From NCBI GenBank assembly GCA_047974765.1, contig JBKECP010000006.1, positions 1-64,000 of the forward strand: DNA of 64,000 nucleotides, read 5' to 3'. A program made the translations under genes and the position numbers. Origin of the DNA: JBKECP01 sp047974765 (GTDB lineage Bacteria; Pseudomonadota; Gammaproteobacteria; Pseudomonadales; Halieaceae). Below are positions 8,177 to 16,846 of this stretch, piece by piece. The notes under the pieces are model-generated. The model was not told the origin of the DNA. It saw nothing but the letters and a program-made list of their open reading frames with translations, and searched no databases. Position 1 is the first letter of the stretch. Every line of letters begins with the position of its first letter.

Positions 8177-8626
8177 ATGCGTCATTACGAAATCGTATTT
8201 ATGGTCCACCCGGATCAGTCTGAACAGGTGCCCGCCATGATCGAGCGCTACTCCAACACTATCAGTAAAGATGGTGGCCAGGTGCATCGCCTGGAAGATT
8301 GGGGGCGTCGTCAGCTGGCCTATCCCATCAACAAGATTCACAAAGCCCATTACGTGCTGATGAATGTGGAAGCCTCTAATGAGGCGATGGAAGAGCTCAC
8401 CACGACTTTTCGTTACAACGATGCTGTCATCCGCAACCTCGTCATACGCCGCGATGAGGCCGTCACTGATGAGTCTTTCATTATGAAGGCCGAGAAAGAG
8501 AGCCGCGAGCGCAAGACCCGCTACGAAGAGCGTGAAAACGCCAGAGCACAGGCTGAGGGTGATGAACCTTCAAATGAAGATGACAACAGTGACAGCGACA
8601 GTGATCAGGACGGTGCGGACGAGTAA
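8177..8626 (+). CDS. rpsF: 30S ribosomal protein S6
   Basis: S6 of the small-subunit platform, binding 16S rRNA helix 22 as a heterodimer with S18. MRHYEIVFMVHPDQSEQVP is the standard N-terminus, and TAAGGAG sits 6 bases before this ATG, so I reject an in-frame GTG at 8150. The length is 149 residues; the last ~35 are an acidic Asp/Ser/Glu tail (DNSDSDSDQDGADE), as in other gammaproteobacteria, where E. coli RimK adds glutamates. It is followed by rpsR after 51 bases. Confidence 0.97.
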   Translation: MRHYEIVFMVHPDQSEQVPAMIERYSNTISKDGGQVHRLEDWGRRQLAYPINKIHKAHYVLMNVEASNEAMEELTTTFRYNDAVIRNLVIRRDEAVTDESFIMKAEKESRERKTRYEERENARAQAEGDEPSNEDDNSDSDSDQDGADE

Positions 8627-8677
8627 GTCCCCGTTTTGTATCTGTAACGACTATCGAGCTTAACAGGAGTAATTAAC

Positions 8678-8905
8678 ATGGCACGTTTCTTCCGTCGCCG
8701 TAAGTTCTGCCGTTTTACCGCCGAGGGTGTCAAAGAGATCGATTACAAGGATCTTGAAACCTTGAAGGCCTACGTCTCTGAAACAGGCAAAATTGTACCC
8801 AGCCGTATTACCGGCACCAAGGCCAGGTATCAGCGTCAGTTGGCAACCGCCGTTAAGCGCGCGCGTTTTCTGGCCCTGCTGCCCTATACGGACTCACACA
8901 AGTAA
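8678..8905 (+). CDS. rpsR: 30S ribosomal protein S18
   Basis: 75 residues, full length. ARFFRRRKFCRFTAEGV and IVPSRITGTKARYQRQLATA are diagnostic. It pairs with S6 on the 30S platform. An AGGAG at 8666-8670 precedes the ATG. It belongs to the rpsF-rpsR-membrane gene-rplI operon. Confidence 0.98.
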   Translation: MARFFRRRKFCRFTAEGVKEIDYKDLETLKAYVSETGKIVPSRITGTKARYQRQLATAVKRARFLALLPYTDSHK

Positions 8906-8973
8906 TACAGATTTGGTTGTGCCTGGTTTTCATGAAGAAGCTCTCCTGAAATGATGTCAGGCTGGGGTATCTG

Positions 8974-9843
8974 ATGAAGGCAATCGCTGAATTTGCCATG
9001 CGCGGGCGCTTTCAGGCGCTGTTCGTTGCTTTTGTTTGTGCTGGAAGCGTATTTCTTTGCTGGATCAGTGCTGCGATAGTGGCGCTGGCCACTTTGCGCA
9101 AGGGTGCCGGGCAGGGTGGTTGGTTATTGCTTTGGTCTCTGTTGCCGGCTTTTGTACTGGTTTTGTGGGTCAATGAAAGCGGCCCGTTGTTGTTGCTTTT
9201 GGGTACCACAGTGCTGGCGCTGGTGCTGCGTAATACGGTCAGTTTGCCATTGACTGTATTGAGCAGTGTGCCGGTTGGCGTGCTGACAGCATTGGCAATG
9301 TTATTGTTTGGCCAACCTTTACTGGCTGAGATAGCCGGTTTTTTTGATGATTTTTTACAGCAGCTTGAGGCTCAAATGGCTGCAAATCAGGGGCAGGTGG
9401 TTGATTTGCCTCGGCCCACCAGTCTGCAAATAGCAGGCTTGTTGGGGGTTGCCAATGCGGTGATATCAACAGCCTGCCTGTTATTGGCGCGCTGGTGGCA
9501 GGCGGTGTTGTATAACCCGGGAGGATTTGGCCGTGAATTTCGCGCCCTGTCATTTTCGCCGGTGGTGACGACAGTGCTTTGTGTGGCAGCCATTGTGCTG
9601 GCCACTATGGGCAGTGAATATTTTTCATGGGCGGGCATTTGTATTATTCCGCTCAACTTTGCCGGTATCGCATTGGTGCATGCCTGGGTTCTTGCAGGAA
9701 AGCGCAGTGCTGGCTGGCTGGTGGGGTTTTATTTGGCGCTGTTGTTGATTGAGGCTGCCAGATTATTGTTAGTCGTACTGGCTATCGCCGACAGTCTTTT
9801 TCAGTTCCGGCGACGCTGGAAGCAAACGGGTAGCGAAGGCTGA
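8974..9843 (+). CDS. DUF2232-like inner membrane protein
   Basis: 289 residues with about eight hydrophobic helices and an Arg/Lys-rich C-terminus. A membrane protein of this class sits between rpsR and rplI in Pseudomonas (PA4933, as I recall), and the position is the main argument for its assignment. No function is established that I know of. A loop of about 45 residues (DDFLQQLEAQMAANQGQVVDL) between helices is hydrophilic. Confidence 0.75.
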   Translation: MKAIAEFAMRGRFQALFVAFVCAGSVFLCWISAAIVALATLRKGAGQGGWLLLWSLLPAFVLVLWVNESGPLLLLLGTTVLALVLRNTVSLPLTVLSSVPVGVLTALAMLLFGQPLLAEIAGFFDDFLQQLEAQMAANQGQVVDLPRPTSLQIAGLLGVANAVISTACLLLARWWQAVLYNPGGFGREFRALSFSPVVTTVLCVAAIVLATMGSEYFSWAGICIIPLNFAGIALVHAWVLAGKRSAGWLVGFYLALLLIEAARLLLVVLAIADSLFQFRRRWKQTGSEG

Positions 9844-9862
9844 CCCCAAACAAATTTTGAAC

Positions 9863-9881
9863 CGGGGGAGGTGACTCCCCG
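9863..9881 (+). promoter_or_regulatory. Hairpin in the rplI leader
   Basis: CGGGGGAG-GTGA-CTCCCCG forms a strong small hairpin with one extra G, ending about 18 bases before the rplI start codon. There is no T run, so it is not a terminator. It may influence rplI translation or mRNA processing. Confidence 0.35.
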
Positions 9882-9899
9882 TAGTTAGAGGAAAGTAAG

Positions 9900-10355
9900 A
9901 TGGAAGTCATTTTGCTGGAAAACATCGGCAACCTGGGCGTGCTGGGTGACAAGGTGGATGTTAAGTCCGGTTACGGCCGCAACTATCTGGTGCCCCAGGG
10001 GAAAGCCGTTCCTGCCACTGAGAAAAACGTGGCAACCTTTGAGGCGCGCCGTGCTGAACTGGAAGCTGCCGCAGCTACACAGCTAAGTGCTGCCCAGAAG
10101 CGCGCCGATGCGCTGGCGGCTCTGACAGGTGTTGCTATTGGTGCCAATGCGGGTGACGAAGGTAAACTGTTTGGCTCTGTCGGAACGCGTGACATTGCTG
10201 AGGCGCTGACGGCGGCTGGCTGTGAAGTCGATAAATCCGAGGTGCGTCTGCCCGAAGGGGCTCTGCGTGAGCTGGGTGAGTATGAAGTGGCTATCCAGGT
10301 GCATGGTGATGTAACGGCAGTTGTTAATATTGCTGTTGTTGCTGAGACTGAATAA
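9900..10355 (+). CDS. rplI: 50S ribosomal protein L9
   Basis: 151 residues, full length. MEVILLENIGNLGVLGDKVDV and the GYGRNYLVPQGKA motif mark the N-terminal rRNA-binding domain. The long connecting helix (about 41-75) and C-terminal domain are present. It sits at the base of the L1 stalk. AGAGGAAAG precedes the ATG. A terminator follows at 10426-10459, closing the ribosomal operon before dnaB. Confidence 0.98.
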   Translation: MEVILLENIGNLGVLGDKVDVKSGYGRNYLVPQGKAVPATEKNVATFEARRAELEAAAATQLSAAQKRADALAALTGVAIGANAGDEGKLFGSVGTRDIAEALTAAGCEVDKSEVRLPEGALRELGEYEVAIQVHGDVTAVVNIAVVAETE

Positions 10356-10425
10356 GTCAGCATTCCGATAGATAAAAGCAGTTTTTGGGACTGTATATCT
10401 CCTAACGGTTCTTGTGCTGCTTTCA

Positions 10426-10459
10426 AAAAACACACCGCTTCTGGAGCCGGTGTGTTTTT
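10426..10459 (+). terminator. Rho-independent terminator after rplI
   Basis: AAAAACACACCG (10426-10437) pairs perfectly with CGGTGTGTTTTT (10448-10459) around a 10-base loop, ending in a T run. Confidence 0.85.
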
Positions 10460-10586
10460 ACATATTGATTCAATAATCGGGTTTTAAAATTTTTTTATCG
10501 CCAGCTTGAGTGGCCGGGCTGTCCAGGGCTTTGTTCATGGGTGGATCTTGGGTACTCTGTGCAGCCTGATTGTGAACCCGAACGCC

Positions 10587-12005
10587 ATGTCCGAGACTGA
10601 TTACCCCGTTGATTACGATGATGTGCCACACTATCCCGAACCGGCTGATCGGGAGGTGGCGCAGATCAAAATGCAGCCGCATTCGATTGAAGCGGAACAG
10701 GCCGTTCTCGGTGGTCTGCTGCTGTCTTCGGGCGAAAGCTGGGATGCGGTTGCTGAATCTATTACCGCCAGTGATTTCTACCGCCCTGACCACCGGCAGA
10801 TCTACCGTCAGATAGCCCGCCTGGCTGAAAATAGTGAGCCGGTGGATGTCATCACTGTTGCCGATAAGCTAACAGCAGCGGGTGAGCTTGATGGTTGCGG
10901 TGGTATTGCCTACCTGGCTGAACTGGCCAGTAGTACCCCCAGTGCCTCCAATATCCGCGCCTATGCCCAGGTGGTGGGTGAGCGGGCGGCCCTGCGCAAA
11001 CTGATCGAGGCAGCCCAGTCCATTGCCGAAAGTGGTTTTAGCCCGGAGGGGCGCAGCTCTGATGAGCTGATTGATGAGGCTGAGCGCCTGATCATGCAAA
11101 TTGCCGAACAAGGTCCCAAGGCCGGTGGGCCGCAGGCGGTTAACCCTCTGCTGAAGTCAGCTGTGGATCGGATTGAGGAATTGTTTCACTCCGGGGGTGA
11201 TATTACCGGCCTGTCAACGGGCTTTACTGATCTCAATGGTATGACTTCCGGCTTGCAGCCATCGGATCTGATTATTGTGGCGGGGCGTCCCTCTATGGGT
11301 AAAACCAGTTTTGCAATGAATCTGGTAGAAAATGCCGTATTGGCACAGAACAAGCCGATTCTTGTATTCAGCATGGAGATGCCAGCGGATCAGCTGATTA
11401 TCCGGATGCTGTCTTCCATCGGTAAAATCGATCAGACCCGGATCCGCAACGGTAAGCTGGTCAATGAAGACTGGCCCAAGCTGTCATCGGCGGCGGCCAA
11501 GTTAAAAGATGTTCCTTTGTTTATTGACGACACACCGGCACTGACGCCGACTGAATTGCGTAGTCGGGCGCGACGGGTGGCCCGGGATAGTGGTCCGCTG
11601 GGCATGATTATGGTTGATTATCTACAGCTGATGCAGGTGGCTGGCTCCTCTGAGGGGCGCACTGCCGAGATTTCGGAGATTTCGCGCAACCTGAAGGCCA
11701 TTGCCAAGGAATTCAAGTGCCCGATGGTAGCTCTGTCCCAGCTCAACCGTTCACTGGAACAGCGTCCCAACAAGCGGCCAGTCAACTCTGATCTGCGTGA
11801 ATCTGGTGCTATTGAACAGGATGCGGACGTTATCATGTTCATTTACCGCGATGAAGTTTATAACGAAGACTCGCTCGATAAAGGCGTGGCCGAGATCATC
11901 ATCGGCAAGCAGCGTAATGGCCCCATTGGAACCTGTCGCCTGGCCTTTGTCGGGCAGTACACTCGCTTTGAAAACCTTGCCCGCCCAGGCTATGAAGAGT
12001 ACTAG
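10587..12005 (+). CDS. dnaB: Replicative DNA helicase DnaB
   Basis: Hexameric 5'-to-3' helicase of the replisome. The N-terminal DnaB domain begins at MQPHSIEAEQAVLGGLLL. The RecA-like core has Walker A AGRPSMGKTSFAMN and the MIMVDYLQLMQV Walker B. Length is 472 residues from ATG 10587 (MSETDYPV), matching the family; a TTG at 10506 would add 27 residues of unrelated sequence and is rejected, though the Shine-Dalgarno of the ATG is weak. There is no alr after it as in many relatives. The helicase-loader-like genes at 13.0-14.8 kb are close by. Confidence 0.95.
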   Translation: MSETDYPVDYDDVPHYPEPADREVAQIKMQPHSIEAEQAVLGGLLLSSGESWDAVAESITASDFYRPDHRQIYRQIARLAENSEPVDVITVADKLTAAGELDGCGGIAYLAELASSTPSASNIRAYAQVVGERAALRKLIEAAQSIAESGFSPEGRSSDELIDEAERLIMQIAEQGPKAGGPQAVNPLLKSAVDRIEELFHSGGDITGLSTGFTDLNGMTSGLQPSDLIIVAGRPSMGKTSFAMNLVENAVLAQNKPILVFSMEMPADQLIIRMLSSIGKIDQTRIRNGKLVNEDWPKLSSAAAKLKDVPLFIDDTPALTPTELRSRARRVARDSGPLGMIMVDYLQLMQVAGSSEGRTAEISEISRNLKAIAKEFKCPMVALSQLNRSLEQRPNKRPVNSDLRESGAIEQDADVIMFIYRDEVYNEDSLDKGVAEIIIGKQRNGPIGTCRLAFVGQYTRFENLARPGYEEY

Positions 12006-12157
12006 ACGCTATTGTTTTGCTTCTCTGTCAGTGAAATTCTTCTGTCTTTACTTCTGCGGCAATATTTTGTGATCCAGTCGGATTTTTTTACACAAGCATA
12101 GATATTAAGTACTTACTAGTTAATTTATCTATTTGTTTTTGTTGATATTTTGATTTT

Positions 12158-12174
12158 TGGCACGAACTTCGCTT
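12158..12174 (+). promoter_or_regulatory. Sigma-54-type promoter of the PEP-CTERM gene
   Basis: TGGCACGAACTTCGCTT matches the -24 element TGGCACG exactly, with the required GG-N10-GC spacing; the -12 part is TCGC rather than TTGC. A 10-bp palindrome TAAGTACTTA lies at 12106-12115, where an activator could bind. PEP-CTERM proteins are often under the sigma-54 regulator PrsR in species with the sorting system. Confidence 0.55.
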
Positions 12175-12217
12175 TATCTTCTTCGAGCACAATAATTTTC
12201 CCGATAGGAGATTTACC

Positions 12218-12862
12218 ATGAAATTACGTAACGTACTTGTGGGCACTCTGCTGACAGCTGCCGCTGGTTTTGCAAATGCCAGCATCGTTTATACACTGGA
12301 TGATTTTTCTGAAGATCAGGGTCCGGCCAGCGATACCACCGTTGATGGTGTTGCCGTAACTGACACCATGACCATGAGTAATGGTACGGTTCGTACTATC
12401 AGCACGAGCCTGGTTGAGTCATTTGATCCCATTCAGAATGCGGCTGTGATCAGCTATAGCAATTTTGATGTGAATAATGGTTCCAAAGAAAATGCCGAAG
12501 TTTCTGTCGACTGGACTTTTGGTGCCAACCTGCTGCCCGGCGCAACCTCAGCTATCTTCTCCGGCATTATTATCTGGGCCGACAAGATTACTGATATTGA
12601 ATTTTTGATGAACGGTGTTTCACTGGCAACTGTCTCTACAGTATCTGGCACCGACAATGAGGCTTTCTCTTTTGCCTTTGATCCGGCTCTGTTCAATGCT
12701 GGTGGCACATTAAGCATGCAGCTGACAGGTGAAACCAGCTGGGATCTGGTTCTGGATACCTTCAATATCACCTACAGCGTACCTACCCCTGGTACCCTGG
12801 CTCTGGTAGGTCTGAGCCTGGTAGGTTTTGGTCTGAGCCGTCGCCGTCGTCAGGCAGCCTGA
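12218..12862 (+). CDS. PEP-CTERM-type exported protein
   Basis: 214 residues. It has an N-terminal signal peptide (MKLRNVLVGTLLTAAAGFANA) and a beta-rich central part with no recognised domain. The C-terminal sorting tail consists of PTPGTLALVGLSLVGFGLSR plus a basic RRRRQAA end. That is the PEP-CTERM layout (short Pro motif, hydrophobic helix, Arg cluster), recognised by exosortase EpsH/XrtA and usually linked to exopolysaccharide or biofilm. The motif reads P-T-P rather than P-E-P. AGGAG precedes the ATG. No exosortase is in the window. Confidence 0.85.
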   Translation: MKLRNVLVGTLLTAAAGFANASIVYTLDDFSEDQGPASDTTVDGVAVTDTMTMSNGTVRTISTSLVESFDPIQNAAVISYSNFDVNNGSKENAEVSVDWTFGANLLPGATSAIFSGIIIWADKITDIEFLMNGVSLATVSTVSGTDNEAFSFAFDPALFNAGGTLSMQLTGETSWDLVLDTFNITYSVPTPGTLALVGLSLVGFGLSRRRRQAA

Positions 12863-12910
12863 TTCAGTCCAATGTTCCTGGTCATGTGCCCCGCTCAGGT
12901 GCATGACCAT

Positions 12911-12942
12911 AAAAAAACCCCGTATGGATGCGGGGTTTTTTT
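12911..12942 (+). terminator. Terminator after the PEP-CTERM gene
   Basis: AAAAAAACCCCG and CGGGGTTTTTTT form a 12-bp perfect stem with an 8-base loop and T run. Being symmetric, it may also serve the leftward genes that end at 13011. Confidence 0.9.
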
Positions 12943-13010
12943 ATGCCCTGATGACCTTATGTAAATGATGTTCAGGGCTTTTGGCGTCCGGTTATCTGGC
13001 TATCGTCCCG

Positions 13011-13715
13011 CTACAGCCCTGTCTCTTCCCGCAGTTTTTTTAATCGTACCAGTTGCTCTTCTTTAGGCAGGGGCCTGGCCGGTTGCTGTTCCAGTACTGT
13101 TTCTTTTGGAAGGTACAGGTGCTCACCGCGCACTACGCGCTGGCAATAGTTTTGATAATGTCGTTCAAATACCGGCCACGTTCTGGCTTCACTATTGTTG
13201 GCCAAAAAATGCCAGCCACTGTCATGCCCGGCCAGATAGACGGCCGGGTGGGACCAGCGCTGGTTTGCCTTCGGACTGGCTCTGTTGCAGGCTTCCAGGT
13301 AGGCATCGTGGGCTAACGGTAGCCCCAGCGCTTGCAGACTTTGCTGACAACACTCGTGCATGCGTTTGAGTGTTGGTAAAAATTCACAATGATCAATAGC
13401 GTAGCGGGCACCGCGTAAAATCTGTGCCGCAGGATAGTGGGCCAGTGAATCCAGCCACAGCTTTTTAATCTGCTTGAGTTGCTCAGCCTCGCTGAAGGCG
13501 GCGTAATACTGATTGTGGTAGTTCAGTCGAAACAGGGCGAAAACCTGGTTAATTGTCTCAACATGTTCGGCGGAGGCCGCCGGTTGCGGGTGTTCAGCGC
13601 TTTTGGGCTGGTGGGGAGCGCCTTCAGCCTGCCCAGGAGGTGTCGCTGAGGTCGTCTGCGAGGCTTCTATCGCGCGTACGGTGCGCTGAATGAGATCCCT
13701 GCTCTTGTCCGTCAT
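13011..13715 (-). CDS. Lambda-P-like replication protein (helicase loader candidate)
   Basis: 234 residues resembling phage replication protein P. After a Pro/Ala/Gln-rich N-terminal linker (about 20-55) comes the helical core (HVETINQVFALFRLNYHNQ, KKLWLDSLAHYPAAQILRGA, CEFLPTLKRMHECC), the pattern of the P/DnaB-loader family. Such proteins bind DnaB and deliver it to DNA. Its start lies 92 bases inside the end of the upstream DnaT-type gene, so the two are translationally coupled. The replicative helicase gene is 1 kb away. Family assignment is from memory of sequence pattern. Confidence 0.65.
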   Translation of the reverse strand: MTDKSRDLIQRTVRAIEASQTTSATPPGQAEGAPHQPKSAEHPQPAASAEHVETINQVFALFRLNYHNQYYAAFSEAEQLKQIKKLWLDSLAHYPAAQILRGARYAIDHCEFLPTLKRMHECCQQSLQALGLPLAHDAYLEACNRASPKANQRWSHPAVYLAGHDSGWHFLANNSEARTWPVFERHYQNYCQRVVRGEHLYLPKETVLEQQPARPLPKEEQLVRLKKLREETGL

Positions 13716-14796
13716 GTTGCGCTCCTGAGGGTGGTATCTGGTGTTGTCTGGCCCAGTGGTATTTTACATGCTGTAGAAACTTGCTGTTCCATGAGGTGTG
13801 CGCCTGTGCGCTGTCGCGCCAGTAGACAATAAATTCCGGCAGCAGGCTGCGGGCAAAGGCTTCATCGATGTGAGACAGGCGCAGAATATCGTATACATCG
13901 TGATCCGGTTCCCACTGATTGTCGATCAGGGTGGGAACAGTGCTGTGTTTGACGCTGTTAGTATAGCGCGCCCATTGTAATCGGATGTGCTGAATAAAAC
14001 GGCTGTTGAGTTCTTTTGGGGCATCACCGCGCTCGGACCAGTAGAGCACAAATTCGGGCACGGCCTCTTCGATAAAGCTGCGCTCGATACCACTGCGCAA
14101 CATGATTTCCATTGCATCTTCGCTTGGCTGCCAATGGCGGTTGAGTATGGCAGGCGTTGTTGTCTCCTGTGTTGTGCGCTGCGCCTCGGCCTGCTGCTGT
14201 TGCTGGTGTCGCCAGGCATGGATAACGCGCTGGCGGAACTTGTTCTCCCAGGCGTGACTGACTTCATTGCGCTCACGCCAGTAAAAGATGAAATCCTCTC
14301 TTTGCTCAAGAGCGAACGGGCGGGGTATGTTGTGATTGAGGGCCAGTAATTGCAATACTTCTTCGCTGGGTGACCAGTTATCAGGGAGGCGTGAAGCATT
14401 GCGGCGGTTGCCGGTTATTGCTGCCGGTGTAACTGCGGTTTCACCGATGGATCGTGTTGAGCTTTTGAGTGAGACCTGCCTTTCTGGCCTTTCGTTGAAA
14501 GCAAAACTGAGGTGTTCACAACTGTGCAGCGGTGCTGAATCGCTTAACAGCACGCCCTTATCGACAAGTGCGCGCACAATGCGCTGTAAATCACCGGCAT
14601 TCCAGAAGGGCATTAGCTGTAATAACCGGGCGCGTTCAATTTTCAGCCAGGCATAGCCAGCACGCCACTGTGCTGGTTGGTGGCGAAAAAAACCGTGCAG
14701 TTGCTGTAGAAGAATAGCTTCTTCCAGTCCAATGGTGGCTGCCAGTGCAGGCGAAAATAGCAATTGCTGCTCTGGCACCAGTGAAGATTCATTCAT
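13624..14796 (-). CDS. DnaT-like protein with three DnaT domains
   Basis: 390 residues. Residues 1-85 look like the winged-helix N-terminus of phage/primosome proteins (LFSPALAATIGLEEAILLQQ). Three homologous ~60-residue segments follow, at about 137-197, 219-279 and 291-351. Each has W.P..(D/E)....L....I......E(D/E/-)F..YW.(E/D)R or close variants, and ends in F.QH(I/V)...W. This is the DnaT single-strand-DNA/primosome domain, present once in E. coli DnaT. The last ~30 residues overlap the next gene. A role with the P-like partner in loading DnaB, as DnaT-DnaC do in E. coli, is inference. Confidence 0.7.
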   Translation of the reverse strand: MNESSLVPEQQLLFSPALAATIGLEEAILLQQLHGFFRHQPAQWRAGYAWLKIERARLLQLMPFWNAGDLQRIVRALVDKGVLLSDSAPLHSCEHLSFAFNERPERQVSLKSSTRSIGETAVTPAAITGNRRNASRLPDNWSPSEEVLQLLALNHNIPRPFALEQREDFIFYWRERNEVSHAWENKFRQRVIHAWRHQQQQQAEAQRTTQETTTPAILNRHWQPSEDAMEIMLRSGIERSFIEEAVPEFVLYWSERGDAPKELNSRFIQHIRLQWARYTNSVKHSTVPTLIDNQWEPDHDVYDILRLSHIDEAFARSLLPEFIVYWRDSAQAHTSWNSKFLQHVKYHWARQHQIPPSGAQHDGQEQGSHSAHRTRDRSLADDLSDTSWAG

Positions 14797-14940
14797 GCTG
14801 TGTACTGTTTGTTGTCGCGGCCTGTCCCGGTTTGTCTGTGGGTCGACCGTGTCCGGGAAAAGTCTGCTAGCATACCGGGCTTGTTCCGGTGCGAACAGTG
14901 CTGTGTTTTTATTTTCTCCCGACAGGATAACTGATCTGCG

Positions 14941-16323
14941 ATGGCAAAATCGAAGACTGCTTATGTGTGTAATGATTGTGGCTCAGACTATGCCAAATGG
15001 CAGGGTCAATGCAGTGATTGTGGTGCCTGGAATACGCTCCTGGAAGTGCGTCTGGGGTCAGCCAAAAAAAGTGGTGCAAGTCATGGCGGCCGTCGCACTG
15101 GCTATGCCGGTGTTTTGGCTGAGGCGCGGGTACTGGCCGATATCGATCTACAGGATTTGCCCCGCTTTTCCAGTGGTGTCGAGGAGTTTGACAGGGTGCT
15201 CGGAGGTGGTCTGGTCCCGGGGTCGGCCATTTTGATTGGTGGCAATCCCGGTGCGGGTAAAAGTACCCTGCTGTTACAGACAATGTGTCATCTGGCGGCC
15301 ACTATGGCAGCCCTCTATGTGACCGGTGAGGAATCCTTGCAGCAGGTAGCCATGCGTGCCAACCGGCTCGGCTTGCCCAGCGATAAGTTGCGTTTGATGG
15401 CGGAAACCGGAGTTGAAGCGATTATCGCGGCAGTTGAGCAGTATCAGCCAAAGGTGCTGGTGGTGGATTCCATTCAGGTCGTACACAGCGATGAATTAAG
15501 CTCAGCCCCGGGCAGTGTGTCACAGGTGCGTGAGTGTGCGGCTCTGTTGACCCGCTTTGCCAAGCAAAGTGGCACGGTATTGTTCCTGGTGGGGCATGTG
15601 ACCAAGGATGGCTCACTGGCTGGTCCGAAGGTACTGGAGCATATGATTGACTGTTCGATACTGCTGGAGGGTAGTCAGGATTCCCGCTTTCGTACCCTGC
15701 GGGGTCAGAAAAATCGCTTTGGTGCGGTTAATGAACTGGGTGTATTTGCAATGACCGAGCAGGGTATGCGCGAGGTTAAAAATCCCTCGGCTATCTTTCT
15801 GGATCGCTCTTGTGAACCCGCCTCCGGCAGTGCAGTGATGGTGGTCTGGGAGGGCACCCGGCCGCTGTTGGTGGAGATTCAGGCGCTGGTTGATGATTCC
15901 CAGCTGGGCAATCCGCGGCGGGTGGCTGTGGGGCTGGAGCAGAACCGGCTGGCCATGCTGTTGGCGGTGCTGCATCGTCACGGCGGTTTGCAGGTGGGCG
16001 ATCAGGATGTATTTGCCAATGTGGTCGGCGGGGTGAAAGTGCTGGAAACCAGTGCTGATCTGGCTCTGTTGCTGGCAATTGTATCGAGCTACCGCGACCG
16101 GCAGTTACCCGGGGATATGGTGATCTTTGGCGAGGTGGGTCTGTCCGGTGAAATCAGGCCAGTGCCCAGTGGTCAGGAGCGGTTGGCGGAGGCAGCCAAA
16201 CACGGTTTTCGGCGGGCAATTGTGCCCAAGGCAAACGCACCGCGTTCGGCAGCCATCAAGGGAATGGATGTATTGGCGGTCACCCGGCTGGAAGAGGCCT
16301 TGCAGTATATTATTAGCCCGTAA
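14941..16323 (+). CDS. radA: DNA repair protein RadA
   Basis: RecA-like branch-migration ATPase, 460 residues, full length. N-terminal C4 zinc finger (CNDCGSDYAKWQGQCSDCG), Walker A GGNPGAGKSTL, the RadA-specific KNRFG motif, and a C-terminal Lon-protease-like domain (GEVGLSGEIRPV). It acts in recombination intermediate processing with RecA. It is divergent from the DnaT-like gene with about 145 bases between starts. Confidence 0.97.
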   Translation: MAKSKTAYVCNDCGSDYAKWQGQCSDCGAWNTLLEVRLGSAKKSGASHGGRRTGYAGVLAEARVLADIDLQDLPRFSSGVEEFDRVLGGGLVPGSAILIGGNPGAGKSTLLLQTMCHLAATMAALYVTGEESLQQVAMRANRLGLPSDKLRLMAETGVEAIIAAVEQYQPKVLVVDSIQVVHSDELSSAPGSVSQVRECAALLTRFAKQSGTVLFLVGHVTKDGSLAGPKVLEHMIDCSILLEGSQDSRFRTLRGQKNRFGAVNELGVFAMTEQGMREVKNPSAIFLDRSCEPASGSAVMVVWEGTRPLLVEIQALVDDSQLGNPRRVAVGLEQNRLAMLLAVLHRHGGLQVGDQDVFANVVGGVKVLETSADLALLLAIVSSYRDRQLPGDMVIFGEVGLSGEIRPVPSGQERLAEAAKHGFRRAIVPKANAPRSAAIKGMDVLAVTRLEEALQYIISP

Positions 16324-16338
16324 CCGAATGAATAAGCG

Positions 16339-16376
16339 GCACACGGATGTGCCGACGCAGGTTGTAAGCCTGCCAG
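16339..16376. repeat. Partial copy of a dispersed structured repeat
   Basis: The stretch CGGATGTGCCGACGCAGG followed by TTGTAAGCCTGCCAGCC matches the beginning of the copy at 35106-35150, including the hairpin with a GTAAGCC right arm. Only the first hairpin of the longer repeats (27908-28030, 35117-35238) is present. Confidence 0.45.
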
Positions 16377-16399
16377 CCGTTTTGACGGAGTTTATTTGA

Positions 16400-16765
16400 T
16401 TAGACTTCCAGCCTTTGCAGTTCCTGGGTTATCACATCGGGTTTGTCCGTATGGGCTGTCAATAGCTCACTCAGAGGTTTGAGGTTCTCGTTGTCCACAT
16501 GCTCTACCGCATAGCCCAGCCGCTTTGCTTCAACGTGTTGTAAATAGGCGTGTAGCTCAATGGTGTGTTCGGCGTTGAGGTGAATGACCAGGGTGAAGGG
16601 TTGGTTGTACTGCGCATCCCAGACATCGGGCTGGTCAGTGGCGGCACCGGTCAGCGACAGGTCGATCAGGCGCTGATGCCAGACACTGCCGCCCTGGTGC
16701 ACGTCCACCGGCAAATCAATAGCCACACGGGTAAATGCGCGGCGTTCAGTGCGAATATCACTCAT
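16400..16765 (-). CDS. PilZ-domain c-di-GMP binding protein
   Basis: 121 residues, a single PilZ domain. The c-di-GMP signature is present: R8-R9 region RRAFTRVAI (RxxxR) and DLSLTGAAT (D/NxSxxG). It is cytoplasmic and without a fused output domain, so it acts by binding a partner. A PilZ protein next to radA matches PA4608-PA4609 in Pseudomonas. It converges on radA. Confidence 0.88.
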   Translation of the reverse strand: MSDIRTERRAFTRVAIDLPVDVHQGGSVWHQRLIDLSLTGAATDQPDVWDAQYNQPFTLVIHLNAEHTIELHAYLQHVEAKRLGYAVEHVDNENLKPLSELLTAHTDKPDVITQELQRLEV

Positions 16766-16846
16766 GAGTAATCCTTAGGCCAGAGGTTGCCGTCACTATA
16801 GCGCTGCCATGCAGTGATTGCGAGATGGTCATGGCTATCACTTTTG

